The notes below the pieces were generated by a model. The model did no database searches. It saw nothing but the letters and a program-made list of their open reading frames with translations, and had not been told where the DNA came from. Positions 33,676-45,292 of a DNA stretch of 64,000 nt are shown here, one piece after another. Location of the stretch: positions 1 through 64,000 of the forward strand of contig NZ_AEDD01000004.1 of NCBI RefSeq assembly GCF_000179615.1, given 5' to 3'. The stretch comes from Paenibacillus curdlanolyticus YK9. Its GTDB lineage: Bacteria > Bacillota > Bacilli > Paenibacillales > Paenibacillaceae. Within the stretch, counting starts at the first letter, position 1. Each line of letters begins with the position of its first letter. A program made the translations under genes and the position numbers.

Positions 33676-35115
33676 TTATTGCGCTACTTCGATTTTGTCG
33701 AAGTATTTCTCTTGCATCGTTTTAGCAGCTGCGTCGAGCATTGTTTTTGGATCGATGCCTTTCTTCGAGAATACTTGCTGGATAACGTTCGTCATCTCAG
33801 CATAGTACTCTTGCGTGTTGTATTGCGCTTCTGGTTGGCCATCAAGCAATGCGTTCGATTCTGCAGCGTATTTGTATACGTTGTCGTATTTGTCGAAGAT
33901 CGCTTGCGCTTTTTTGCCATACTCGGAATCCGCGCTGAAGTAGTTCATTTGTGGCGGGATGTAGTATTTGTTTTCCGCTTTGCGCGCTTGGATGTCCTTC
34001 TCAATCGACGTCAGCCAATCGTTGGAGAAGTAGTCAAACGTGATGTAGCGGAACGCCATTTCTTGCTCTTCTTTCGTTGCGTTCGGGTTGATTACCAGAT
34101 AGTCGCCGCCAAGGACGCCATAATGTTTGCCGCCTGCTTCCATAGCTGGCATCGGGAACGTCAAGACATTCTCCGGTTTCATGCCGCCTTGGTTCATTGC
34201 TTGATCAAGCGGACCTTCTGCGCCAGCGATAACCATCGCCGTGCGTCCTTGTGCGAATGCGCCTGTCGCATCGCCCCAGCCGAGTGCCCAGTCTTTCGGA
34301 ATTGCGTTCGCTTCCCAACGCAGTTTGTCATACAGTTGAAGCGCTTTAACGCCAGCATCCGAGTTGAACGCAGCCGTTACTTTGCCGCCTTCTGTGTTAA
34401 TGATTTGGCCGCCTGCTTCGAACAAGAAGTTCGTCCAGTTCCAGCCTGCTTCGTTGCCTTTGCCCATTGGCGCGATACCAGCGATACCTTTAGCCGGCTC
34501 CGCTACTGCCTTAGCCGTATTCACCATGTCATCCCAAGTCCAGTCGTAGGATGGGATAGCTACGCCTTTATCGTCCAGCATTTTTTTGTTGACCATTACG
34601 CTAGTCGAGTAGCCTTTTTGCACGACGCCGAACACTTTGCCGTCAACGATAAATTGGCTTTGAAGCGTTGGGTTGATTTGATCCTTGAATTCGTATTTGT
34701 TCCACAAATCCGTAATGTCGGCTGCCCAGCCGCGCTGGATCAGGAATTTCGCTTCCGTTGCGAACGTATTGAAGAACGTTGGCGCTTCGTTCGACGCCAT
34801 TTTGATGCCGATTTCATTTACGTTATAATGCCAGTCGCTTTTTTCTACCGTTACGTTCGGGTACTTTTCAGTAAAGCGACGAATTTTGTCATCCTCAAGC
34901 TTACGGTCTTCCACTTTATCCTTAGAAGGATAGTAGATGCTGATCGTAATCTTTTTGCTTAACAAATCATCCTCTGGGCTCTTAGCTGTAGTACCTTGGT
35001 CGGTCGTCGGCTCTTTGGTCGGTTCTGTCGTTTTCTTGTCTGTGTCGCTGCCACACGCTGATAGCAATGCTCCAGTCAAAGTAAGGCAAGCAATGGTCGT
35101 TAACAACTTCCGCAT
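33676..35115 (-). CDS. Sugar ABC transporter substrate-binding lipoprotein, 479 aa
   Basis: Family 1 extracellular solute-binding protein. A signal peptide with lipobox LLSACG (cysteine near 21) is followed by a Thr/Lys linker and a two-lobed domain. The domain holds KFPNVTVEKSD-like (KYPNVTVEKSDWHY), NEAPTFFNTFATEAKFLIQR and GRTAMVIAGAEGPLDQAMNQ segments characteristic of the group. It delivers an oligosaccharide to the permeases encoded upstream. No ATPase gene is present in the operon; such Paenibacillus systems usually share a general MsmX-type ATPase. The sugar is unknown, although a beta-galactosidase gene lies nearby. Confidence 0.9.
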   Translation of the reverse strand: MRKLLTTIACLTLTGALLSACGSDTDKKTTEPTKEPTTDQGTTAKSPEDDLLSKKITISIYYPSKDKVEDRKLEDDKIRRFTEKYPNVTVEKSDWHYNVNEIGIKMASNEAPTFFNTFATEAKFLIQRGWAADITDLWNKYEFKDQINPTLQSQFIVDGKVFGVVQKGYSTSVMVNKKMLDDKGVAIPSYDWTWDDMVNTAKAVAEPAKGIAGIAPMGKGNEAGWNWTNFLFEAGGQIINTEGGKVTAAFNSDAGVKALQLYDKLRWEANAIPKDWALGWGDATGAFAQGRTAMVIAGAEGPLDQAMNQGGMKPENVLTFPMPAMEAGGKHYGVLGGDYLVINPNATKEEQEMAFRYITFDYFSNDWLTSIEKDIQARKAENKYYIPPQMNYFSADSEYGKKAQAIFDKYDNVYKYAAESNALLDGQPEAQYNTQEYYAEMTNVIQQVFSKKGIDPKTMLDAAAKTMQEKYFDKIEVAQ

Positions 35116-35225
35116 GTATACTCCCCTTTTCTAAAATTAATCATTTTTGCTTACAGGCTAATCATATCTCGCTTGAGTCTTTCGTACGATGTGTGTCCCT
35201 ATTGCGATTGTGTGTAGTTTTACGC

Positions 35226-36101
35226 TTATCCCTTAACGCCGCCCATCGTCAATCCGCCCATAATGTAACGTTGGAAAGCCAAGAATACGGCGATCGGCGG
35301 CAGCATAACCATGAACAGGATCGCGAAGCGGATGTTCACATCCAAACGAGTCGCTTGGAGCACGTATTTGTAAATTGCCGTCGCAAGCGGATAGGTGTCG
35401 TCGCCATGCATAACCATGGAAGGCCAGAACCAGTCATTCCAAGCCGTTGAGAAGACGAAGATCCCCAGCGTCGAAATAATCGGGAGCGACAATGGCACCG
35501 CGATTTGTGCAAAGCAGCGCAGCTCCGAAGCGCCGTCGATGCGTGCTGCTTCAAACATTTCATGATGAAGACCGTCGAAGAAATTTTTCAGCAGCAGCAG
35601 GTTGAATGCGCTCGCGCCCGCTGGCAGCCAGAATGCCGCATAGGAATTAAGCAGCCCCAGATCCTTCAGATTCAGGAAGTTCGGAATCAGGTACGTCGTC
35701 GGCGGAATGAACAACGTAATCAGGAAGAAGAGCGAGATTGCATTCGCCTTTGGTACGTTGAGCTTGGACAAGCTGAAGGCCGCAAGTCCTAGCACAATAA
35801 CGGTTACGACCATATTGCCGGCAAAGATCAACATCGTATTGCGCAGGAACAATGGTAATTCGAGATACTCCCAGCCCGTCTTGAAGTTTTCCCAATGCCA
35901 TCCATCCGACGGGAAAAATCGTGGCGGGAATGAGTTGACCTCTACATTCGTTTTTAACGAGTTGAAAAAAGAAACAAGTATCGGATAAATCATGGAGCAC
36001 GCCATGAGAATGATCAAGATTACCATCAAGATATATGTGAATCGATTGCCTGGCTTCCTTAAATCATAACGGGAAAGGATGCCGCGTTCTGGAATTTTCA
36101 T
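35226..36101 (-). CDS. Sugar ABC transporter permease, MalG/LplC-type, 291 aa
   Basis: Six membrane segments, beginning YILMVILIILMACSMIYPIL. The EAA loop EAARIDGASELRCFAQIAVP near residue 190 contacts the ATPase. It ends in MGGLTMGGVKG, a common C-terminus of this permease class. It starts three bases after the upstream permease ends, with ribosome binding site GGGGGAG. It forms the inner-membrane channel with that partner, and the substrate-binding protein gene follows 110 bp downstream. Confidence 0.93.
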   Translation of the reverse strand: MKIPERGILSRYDLRKPGNRFTYILMVILIILMACSMIYPILVSFFNSLKTNVEVNSFPPRFFPSDGWHWENFKTGWEYLELPLFLRNTMLIFAGNMVVTVIVLGLAAFSLSKLNVPKANAISLFFLITLFIPPTTYLIPNFLNLKDLGLLNSYAAFWLPAGASAFNLLLLKNFFDGLHHEMFEAARIDGASELRCFAQIAVPLSLPIISTLGIFVFSTAWNDWFWPSMVMHGDDTYPLATAIYKYVLQATRLDVNIRFAILFMVMLPPIAVFLAFQRYIMGGLTMGGVKG

Positions 36102-36104
36102 CGT

Positions 36105-37034
36105 TTAGTTCTCCCCCTTGCTTTGGAGACGGAATTGAATGATGGCTAACACGCTCATCACGAGGAACATAAGAACGCCCATCGCGGATGCAACGCCCAT
36201 ATCCAACCTTGCTGTTGCATATTTGACCACAAGCAGCGCGTAGGTCAAGGTCGCATTATTCGGACCGCCGTCTAGCATTGCCATCTGGGATTGGTAACCT
36301 TGCGAAGTACCGATTACCTGCAGCATGAGCATCAGTCCGATCAAACCTTTAATAGAAGGAAGCGTAATGTAACGCAGGCGAGCCCATACGCCCGCACCGT
36401 CAATCTCAGCCGCTTCGTACCAGTCGCGCGGAATGCTTATGACTGCTGCCAGATATAGAAGCATCGCGGAGCCGAATTGCTGCCATGTTTCCATGAAAAC
36501 GAGCGAGATCATCGACCAGGCTGTATCCGTCATGAAGGCAATGCCCTCGCCGCCTGCCGTTGTCGTAATCGCAGCATTAATCGGACCAACCGGATCATAG
36601 AACCAACGCCACAGCCCGTACAATACGACAACCGGGATAACGTTCGGCAAGTAAGCCGCAATCCGTACAATGCCTTGGAATTTGCGCAGCTCCGAGATCA
36701 TCACGGCGAACACGATCGGAACCCAGAAGCCTATTACCAACGCAAGTCCCATGTAATAGAGCGTATTTTTGATCGAAGTTCCTACATCAGGATCATGGAA
36801 AACGGTTTTGTAATTGTCCCAGCCAACAAACTCGTCGCCTTTAACGAAGTCGACATGAAAGAAGCTGTAATAGAAGCCTTTGACGATCGGTAACCATAAA
36901 AACATCGTAAAAATAAGAAAGGCGGGCAGCAAGAACAGATATCCCCAACGGTTCTTCTTGAGGATCTGCATGATACCCGTCTTTCTTGTTCCAGTCGATT
37001 CTTGTTGCTGAATCGGGAGAGCTGTTTGGCTCAT
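36105..37034 (-). CDS. Sugar ABC transporter permease, MalF/LplB-type, 309 aa
   Basis: Six membrane segments after a charged N-terminus (KKNRWGYLFLLPAFLIFTMF). The EAA loop YEAAEIDGAGVWARLRYITL near residue 205 is intact. First gene of the transporter part, 100 bp downstream of the response regulator gene on the same strand, so it is likely controlled by the YesM/YesN-type pair. The partner permease follows directly. Confidence 0.93.
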   Translation of the reverse strand: MSQTALPIQQQESTGTRKTGIMQILKKNRWGYLFLLPAFLIFTMFLWLPIVKGFYYSFFHVDFVKGDEFVGWDNYKTVFHDPDVGTSIKNTLYYMGLALVIGFWVPIVFAVMISELRKFQGIVRIAAYLPNVIPVVVLYGLWRWFYDPVGPINAAITTTAGGEGIAFMTDTAWSMISLVFMETWQQFGSAMLLYLAAVISIPRDWYEAAEIDGAGVWARLRYITLPSIKGLIGLMLMLQVIGTSQGYQSQMAMLDGGPNNATLTYALLVVKYATARLDMGVASAMGVLMFLVMSVLAIIQFRLQSKGEN

Positions 37035-37133
37035 CGAGTATCCCTCATTCCATATATGCGTTAGTTACCCTTTCATTTTAGGAAAAGGAGCCCCTTATGC
37101 ACATGTGCGAATCTATTGGGATGATAGGCATTA

Positions 37134-38465
37134 TTACTTCTTAAGCTCACTAGGGCTTACGCCATAGTATTTTTTGAATATCTTGCTAAAATGTTCCGGC
37201 GACTCATAGCCTACCCGCTCTGCTATCTCGTACCGGCGCATATCCGTTTCCAACAGCAATCGACGGCTTTCTTCCATCCGCAGCTTCATGACATACTCCC
37301 AAAGGTTCATGCCGATCGTCTTCTTGAACAAGTAGCTCAAATAGTTCGGGCTCACGTGGTTATGCTGGGCCACCTCATGAAGCGTAAGCCCCTTCTGGGC
37401 GAAATGCTCGTCAATATAAGCCTTCGAGCGCTCGGCAATCCGGTTATGCTGGGCGCGGAGCTCATCCTCGGACGGCTCCTCCTTCGTATAGAGGTCCTCA
37501 TGGAAATCGCCGTAGTAAAACACATCATGATCGGGATGGCGCTCGCTCCAGCGCAATGCTTGAACGGCCTGCCCATTCAGCAAGGGAAGCTGCTCCAGGC
37601 CTTGAACGATTTGGCTGATGCCAACGATGGAAGCGAGCCCTAAGTATCGCTTCACGCTGCGATGCAGGCTGCGGCCGAACATATCAAGCCGATTCAGCTT
37701 GCTCTCCGCTGCCGGAGCGTTCTCATAAGCTTCCTCGTCCCACTGCATAATAATGCTCAGCTCGGCGTCGCCAGAATAAAACACAATCGAGCCTTGGTCT
37801 GATTCCAGCAGCTCCGCTGCAATGTTAAGCGCACCATAACGGAGCAGGCGGCTATCCCGATCGGTAATCGGCCGATCCGGGCTTTGCAGCTGCAGGCGAA
37901 GCTTAAGCACGGCAAAGTAAGGGCCTGCAAGCTGTACGCCAAGCTTATCCAGCTGTGCAGCCACCCCTGCACTGGCGTCATACGACTCCGCCAGCAATCG
38001 GTTCAGCAATTCCGTTCCATGGTCCGACGGCTCGGACATGCGGAACCGCTCATGCAGCGTTTCCATTCCCTCTTCCTGCGTCTTCAATCGCTTCTCCAGC
38101 TTCAGCAGCACATTGCGAACCGAATCGAGCAGCTGCGCGCCATCCAGCGGCTTGATCAAATAATCTTTGGCGCCGAGCCGCATCGCCAGCTGCGCATATT
38201 GGAACGTCTCATGCGCCGAAATGACAATCGTTTGAATCCACGGCCTCACGAGCTTCGCCTGATGCATCAGCTCAATGCCGCTCATGGCGCCCATTTGAAT
38301 ATCCGTAATTAACAGGTCGATCTCTTCCATGCGAATATAATCCAGCGCCTCATAACCATTATGCGCGACATAAAGCGCTTCAATCCCAATGCCCGAGGAC
38401 GCGAGCAAGCTGCTGAGCCCTTGACCGATCAACGGCTCATCATCGACGATTAAAATGCGATGCAT
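37134..38465 (-). CDS. Response regulator with AraC-type DNA-binding domain (YesN type), 443 aa
   Basis: An N-terminal receiver domain (residues 1-120) carries the acidic pair at ILIVDDEPLIG, the phosphorylatable aspartate in LLITDIQMG near 56 and the conserved lysine in KDYLIKPLDG. The middle region is poorly conserved. The C-terminal 100 residues form an AraC double helix-turn-helix (LTLHEVAQHNHVSPNYLSYL and RYEIAERVGYESPEHFSKIF). It is encoded 30 bp after its kinase, and the two should act as one switch for the adjacent sugar transporter. Confidence 0.92.
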   Translation of the reverse strand: MHRILIVDDEPLIGQGLSSLLASSGIGIEALYVAHNGYEALDYIRMEEIDLLITDIQMGAMSGIELMHQAKLVRPWIQTIVISAHETFQYAQLAMRLGAKDYLIKPLDGAQLLDSVRNVLLKLEKRLKTQEEGMETLHERFRMSEPSDHGTELLNRLLAESYDASAGVAAQLDKLGVQLAGPYFAVLKLRLQLQSPDRPITDRDSRLLRYGALNIAAELLESDQGSIVFYSGDAELSIIMQWDEEAYENAPAAESKLNRLDMFGRSLHRSVKRYLGLASIVGISQIVQGLEQLPLLNGQAVQALRWSERHPDHDVFYYGDFHEDLYTKEEPSEDELRAQHNRIAERSKAYIDEHFAQKGLTLHEVAQHNHVSPNYLSYLFKKTIGMNLWEYVMKLRMEESRRLLLETDMRRYEIAERVGYESPEHFSKIFKKYYGVSPSELKK

Positions 38466-38495
38466 AGCGGCACCCTCCTTGATTTCCTTTACATC

Positions 38496-40325
38496 CTAAT
38501 CCAATTCCTGCTCGGCTTCTCTCGGCGGAACGGTAACCATCGGCAGCGTAATGATAGCCACGGTTCCCCCGCCTTCTCGCGGACGGTAGCCGAGCCCGTA
38601 TCTAGGCCCAAAATGAAGCTGGATCCGCTGCTGGATATTGCGAATGCCGTATCCAGACTGCTCATCGCTGGCCGTTCCGCTTAGTATGCGTTCAATTGCT
38701 TCGCAATCGGTCTCTTTATACCCATTGTCTTCGACCCGAATCGTTATCTTCTCCGCCTCGATATGAACGCGGATTGCGATTTCTCCGTCCTCGCCCATAT
38801 GCTTGATGCCATGGATGATGCCGTTCTCGATGAGCGGCTGAAGCGTAATTTTGGGAATGAGGTACACCAGCGCATCCTCCGGCACTTCCCATACAACCGT
38901 GAACGAGAATGCGTAACGGTGCTGCTGCAGCTTAATATACGCAGAAGCATGCTCCAGCTCTTCGCCGATCGTAATCAGCTCGCGCCCGCGGCTAAGGCTG
39001 ATCCGCATAAGCTTGGACAGATCCTTGATCATTTCCGCTGATTCCGAGCGCCCTTCGATCGTGCTTTTCCAATAAATGCTCTCCAACGTATTGTATAGCA
39101 AATGCGGATTGATCTGCTGATACAGCATTTGCAGCTGTGTTTCCTTTTGTTTGATTTCCATCTGATACTTGTCATGGATCAGCATGTTGAGCCGTCTAGC
39201 CATATCGTAGAGAGATGTCATAAGTATACCAACCTCATCCCGTCTGTCCTTTCCAGGCGTGCCAGGCACTAGCTTGCCCGGCTCGTATGTGCGGGAGAAG
39301 GACGCCATTTTTTGCAGCGGCTTCATCAACGAACGCCAGAAGTACGTCATCACGATACAACATAGCAGCAAATACGCAATCGACAATACCGAAATCACCC
39401 GTTTGATTTCGGTCTGCTGCTGCATGAGCGACTTTGTTGGAATTTGATAGACGAGCTTCTGTCCGACTCCGTTATTCGTCGCTACATAGATTACATCGCC
39501 GGCAATAACATGCGATACCTTGCCTGAACCATATTGCTTGGCTACATCCTGCGGCATTTCAAGCAACGTGCCCATTCTCGACATTTCACTCGATGCCAGT
39601 ATGACGCCCGTAGCGTCTGTAAAGAAAAGGTTCCCGCCTTCCGGCAGGTCAACCGATTTCAACGAAGCGCCTATCTTTTCCTCCATGTTCGTTGCGACCA
39701 GCACGCCGATAACGCCCGTGCCCGCGCTCGTATCTCGCACCGCGCGAATATACGCAAGCGTTTTCTTGCCTGCCGACGTTTCGACCATGCTGTTCATCAC
39801 CTTCATATAGCCATTGCCCTTGCGCGCAACCGCCTCGTCGTACCAGATCGGCTTGCTGTCCTTATCGAAGAAATAAACCCCCGTCGATGACATTTGGCGC
39901 TTGGGTGCAAACGCATACACATCATTCGGGTCGTAGACGTAAAACGCATACGAGATCGGGTCCGTGCCATCCGCTTCGGTCGAGTAATTAGACAGCAGCT
40001 TATCGACTGCCGTAAACCTGCGAACGCGCTCAATCACTTCGCTCGATGCAGCGTCCGCATCCGTGCGAAGCTGCTGCGTGATCGGGTTACCGATGACGGT
40101 GGACGTGATTTTGCTAACGGTGTCCGTATCCCTGCTTATTAAGGATAAATTCTGTTTGTTCAATTCTGCGTATGCGCTCGTCACGTTTCGTTTCATAATA
40201 TCCTCTGCCTTCGCGCTGCCAAACACCTGCAGCACAAGGATCGGAATCACCATGACGAGCAGCAACAGCAAAAGCTGTCGGTTGACGCTCAAGCGCGTCA
40301 GCGGATTAAAGCCATATCTGCCCAC
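38496..40325 (-). CDS. Sensor histidine kinase, YesM type (LytS-like His_kinase), 609 aa
   Basis: An N-terminal membrane helix (LLLLLLVMVIPILVLQVFG) is followed by an extracytoplasmic dCache-like sensor (about 40-300) and a second helix (ISVLSIAYLLLCCIVMTYFW). A HAMP segment comes next, then the His_kinase motif QINPHLLYNTLESIYWKSTI with the phosphorylated histidine near 405. The ATPase part contains IENGIIHG and GYGIRNIQQRI. The GTG start has GGAGGGAGAG six bases upstream. First gene of the kinase-regulator-transporter run, it probably senses an extracellular sugar directly or via the binding protein. Confidence 0.92.
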   Translation of the reverse strand: MGRYGFNPLTRLSVNRQLLLLLLVMVIPILVLQVFGSAKAEDIMKRNVTSAYAELNKQNLSLISRDTDTVSKITSTVIGNPITQQLRTDADAASSEVIERVRRFTAVDKLLSNYSTEADGTDPISYAFYVYDPNDVYAFAPKRQMSSTGVYFFDKDSKPIWYDEAVARKGNGYMKVMNSMVETSAGKKTLAYIRAVRDTSAGTGVIGVLVATNMEEKIGASLKSVDLPEGGNLFFTDATGVILASSEMSRMGTLLEMPQDVAKQYGSGKVSHVIAGDVIYVATNNGVGQKLVYQIPTKSLMQQQTEIKRVISVLSIAYLLLCCIVMTYFWRSLMKPLQKMASFSRTYEPGKLVPGTPGKDRRDEVGILMTSLYDMARRLNMLIHDKYQMEIKQKETQLQMLYQQINPHLLYNTLESIYWKSTIEGRSESAEMIKDLSKLMRISLSRGRELITIGEELEHASAYIKLQQHRYAFSFTVVWEVPEDALVYLIPKITLQPLIENGIIHGIKHMGEDGEIAIRVHIEAEKITIRVEDNGYKETDCEAIERILSGTASDEQSGYGIRNIQQRIQLHFGPRYGLGYRPREGGGTVAIITLPMVTVPPREAEQELD

Positions 40326-40468
40326 TGTATTCTCTCCCTCCGCCGTTACTTGTACTATAACAAAAATCCTTTTTCCCGGAATGCCTATTGCTATTATAAA
40401 AAGGTGAATAATTACGCAAATCGTAGCAATCCCTATGATTGTTCGCTAAAACTGCGTGAGCTCCTCTT

Positions 40469-41293
40469 TTATCCGTTCACGCCATGCATCCGCTTGAACG
40501 CGTCCGGGCTCATGCCTGTCTGCTTGCGGAATACGGCGCAAAAATAACTCGCATTGTCGAAGCCGACCATGCGGGCGATTTCATACATTTTTTTGGCGGG
40601 CTCGTTAACCATAAGATGTTTTCCCCTATTAATGCGCTGCTGGTTCACGTAGACGGTAGGGCGAACATGCAGCACCTGCTGAAATAAGCGGCATACGTAT
40701 TGCGGCGAAACGTTCGCAACCTCAGCCAGCTCGCTCAAAGGCAGCGGGCGATGCAGCTGCTCGTCGATATGCCGCAAAATCGGCTTCAGCCGCTCCCGCT
40801 CCTGTGCTTGGCTTGCCGGGGCGAGCAGCACCCGCTTCAAATCCAGCAGCAGCGCAAACAGCAGCTTCGCGCGTTCGTTGCTCGCCTCCAGCCCATCGTC
40901 TACCGCCAGCGTAATCATTTGCTCCAGCGGTTGAAGCAGGCCTCCTTCCCGCATGCGGACAGGACCCGATTCGACGATGCCTGCATACTGCAGCATCTGC
41001 CTCGCTTCCCGCCCGTCGAAGGAGACCCATGCAACTTCCCACGGCTCTGTGAGCGGCACATAGGCATGCGAAATGTCCGGGTACAGGAAAAAAACTTCGC
41101 CCGGCCCCACGATATGGCGCTCGCCAGCAATCGTAAGCTCGCCTTTGCCTGCGAGCACTTGGTGCATCTGATAGTCCGGAAAGCCGTCAGGACGAACCAT
41201 CTCGCCTTGGTGCGCCCAATAGCCGACCGTCGTAACGTATACGGGCAATCGCCGCGCATCGTCCTCGGGGCAGAAAATATAGCTGCATTCCAT
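40469..41293 (-). CDS. AraC-family regulator with cupin sensor domain, 274 aa
   Basis: The N-terminal half is an AraC-type cupin (VLAGKGELTIAGERHIVGPG and VFFLYPDISHAYVPLTEPWE). The C-terminal half is a double helix-turn-helix (LSELAEVANVSPQYVCRLFQ and KMYEIARMVGFDNASYFCAV). It is divergent from the beta-galactosidase gene with 118 bp between starts, so it is probably that gene's activator in response to a galactoside or related sugar. GAGGA precedes the ATG. A link with the sugar transporter downstream is plausible but not shown. Confidence 0.9.
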   Translation of the reverse strand: MECSYIFCPEDDARRLPVYVTTVGYWAHQGEMVRPDGFPDYQMHQVLAGKGELTIAGERHIVGPGEVFFLYPDISHAYVPLTEPWEVAWVSFDGREARQMLQYAGIVESGPVRMREGGLLQPLEQMITLAVDDGLEASNERAKLLFALLLDLKRVLLAPASQAQERERLKPILRHIDEQLHRPLPLSELAEVANVSPQYVCRLFQQVLHVRPTVYVNQQRINRGKHLMVNEPAKKMYEIARMVGFDNASYFCAVFRKQTGMSPDAFKRMHGVNG

Positions 41294-41364
41294 ACGTTAT
41301 CCTCGTTTCATATTACGATATAAATAAGTAATATTGTTTTATTTTATTAGTATATCTCCACTTC

Positions 41365-44531
<3,167 letters not shown>

Positions 44532-44536
44532 ACCAG

Positions 44537-44579
44537 CAAAGCCCATTCCCCCCACTATCGCGGGTAGGAATGGGCTTTT
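44537..44579 (+). terminator. Terminator between lacZ and the FMN-binding protein gene
   Basis: AAAGCCCATTCC pairs with GGAATGGGCTTT and is followed by a T run. Both flanking genes converge on it. Confidence 0.88.
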
Positions 44580-44594
44580 CGGATTGTTGTTGCT

Positions 44595-45161
44595 TCAATG
44601 GCGATCTGACAGCATGCCCTCGATTTGCCCTGGGCGGAACATGCGATCCTCTTTCGGCGCGTTTTCCTTGGCGGTCATCGAATCGACCGTTAGCTTGAAC
44701 ACAATCGTTCGGCTGCCAAGCGAGGAGCGATATTTGTCCACATGCTGCGCGGCAAGCGGATGCCGATAGAAGCCTGGCACATATTTGTCCAGCAGCTTCT
44801 GCATGACTGCGGTTGCTTCATCCAGCTGCTCGACAACAGCGAGGCTGCCGAACAGCATCACGCTCATATAAGCCGTGTCCGTATGGGCAGGCACAGGATC
44901 GGTTATCGTGCCGTAGGATTCGCTTACCGTGAAGCAAGCTAGCGCATTCTGCCGCATATCGTCTACTTTCCGACCAGCCTCCGCCCCATGGAAGTAGACT
45001 GCGCCGTCCATCCAAACATAATTGAGCGGCACGACATACGGCCGGTTCTCGTTCGACAGTCCGAGAAACCCCGTCTCGGCGCGTTCCAGAAACGCGTGAA
45101 TTTTCGTCTCGTCCGTGCAAGCGCGCAGCTGCAAACGAACTTGGGCAGCAAATGCATACAT
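44595..45161 (-). CDS. Pyridoxamine 5'-phosphate oxidase-related FMN-binding protein, 188 aa
   Basis: Split-barrel flavin-binding fold: FLGLSNENRPYVVPLNYVWM followed by VYFHGAEAGRKVDDMRQNAL, the pattern of the NimA/PNPOx-like group. Later YMSVMLFGSLAVVEQLDEAT and RTIVFKLTVDSMTAKE complete the barrel. It is not a true PdxH, since the PLP-binding residues are not evident. It lies divergent from a MocR-type PLP-dependent regulator, across 130 bp carrying shared repeats, so it is probably that regulator's target. Reaction unknown. Confidence 0.85.
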   Translation of the reverse strand: MYAFAAQVRLQLRACTDETKIHAFLERAETGFLGLSNENRPYVVPLNYVWMDGAVYFHGAEAGRKVDDMRQNALACFTVSESYGTITDPVPAHTDTAYMSVMLFGSLAVVEQLDEATAVMQKLLDKYVPGFYRHPLAAQHVDKYRSSLGSRTIVFKLTVDSMTAKENAPKEDRMFRPGQIEGMLSDRH

Positions 45162-45205
45162 CGTTGATCGATCCCCTCTCTGCTTGCTTGAAAACTTACG
45201 TCTAT

Positions 45206-45261
45206 CTTATCTGAAATTTGACCTTATCCAAATAGACAGTTATATTCAATTTAATAAGGTC
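45206..45261. promoter_or_regulatory. MocR promoter and candidate operator repeats
   Basis: On the + strand TTGACC (45218-45223) and TATATT (45241-45246) are 17 bp apart. CTTATC occurs as a direct repeat at 45206 and 45223, the arrangement common for MocR regulators. GACCTTAT (45220-45227) and ATAAGGTC (45254-45261) form a perfect inverted repeat around the -10. Together they suggest autoregulation and control of the divergent gene. Confidence 0.5.
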
Positions 45262-45292
45262 AGACAAGAACGGAATGGAGTTGGGCAATCAA

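Noticed and set aside
33679-34962. 427-codon open frame opposite the sugar-binding protein gene
   Set aside because: Antisense shadow of a gene with a clear lipobox and family motifs; no start signal.
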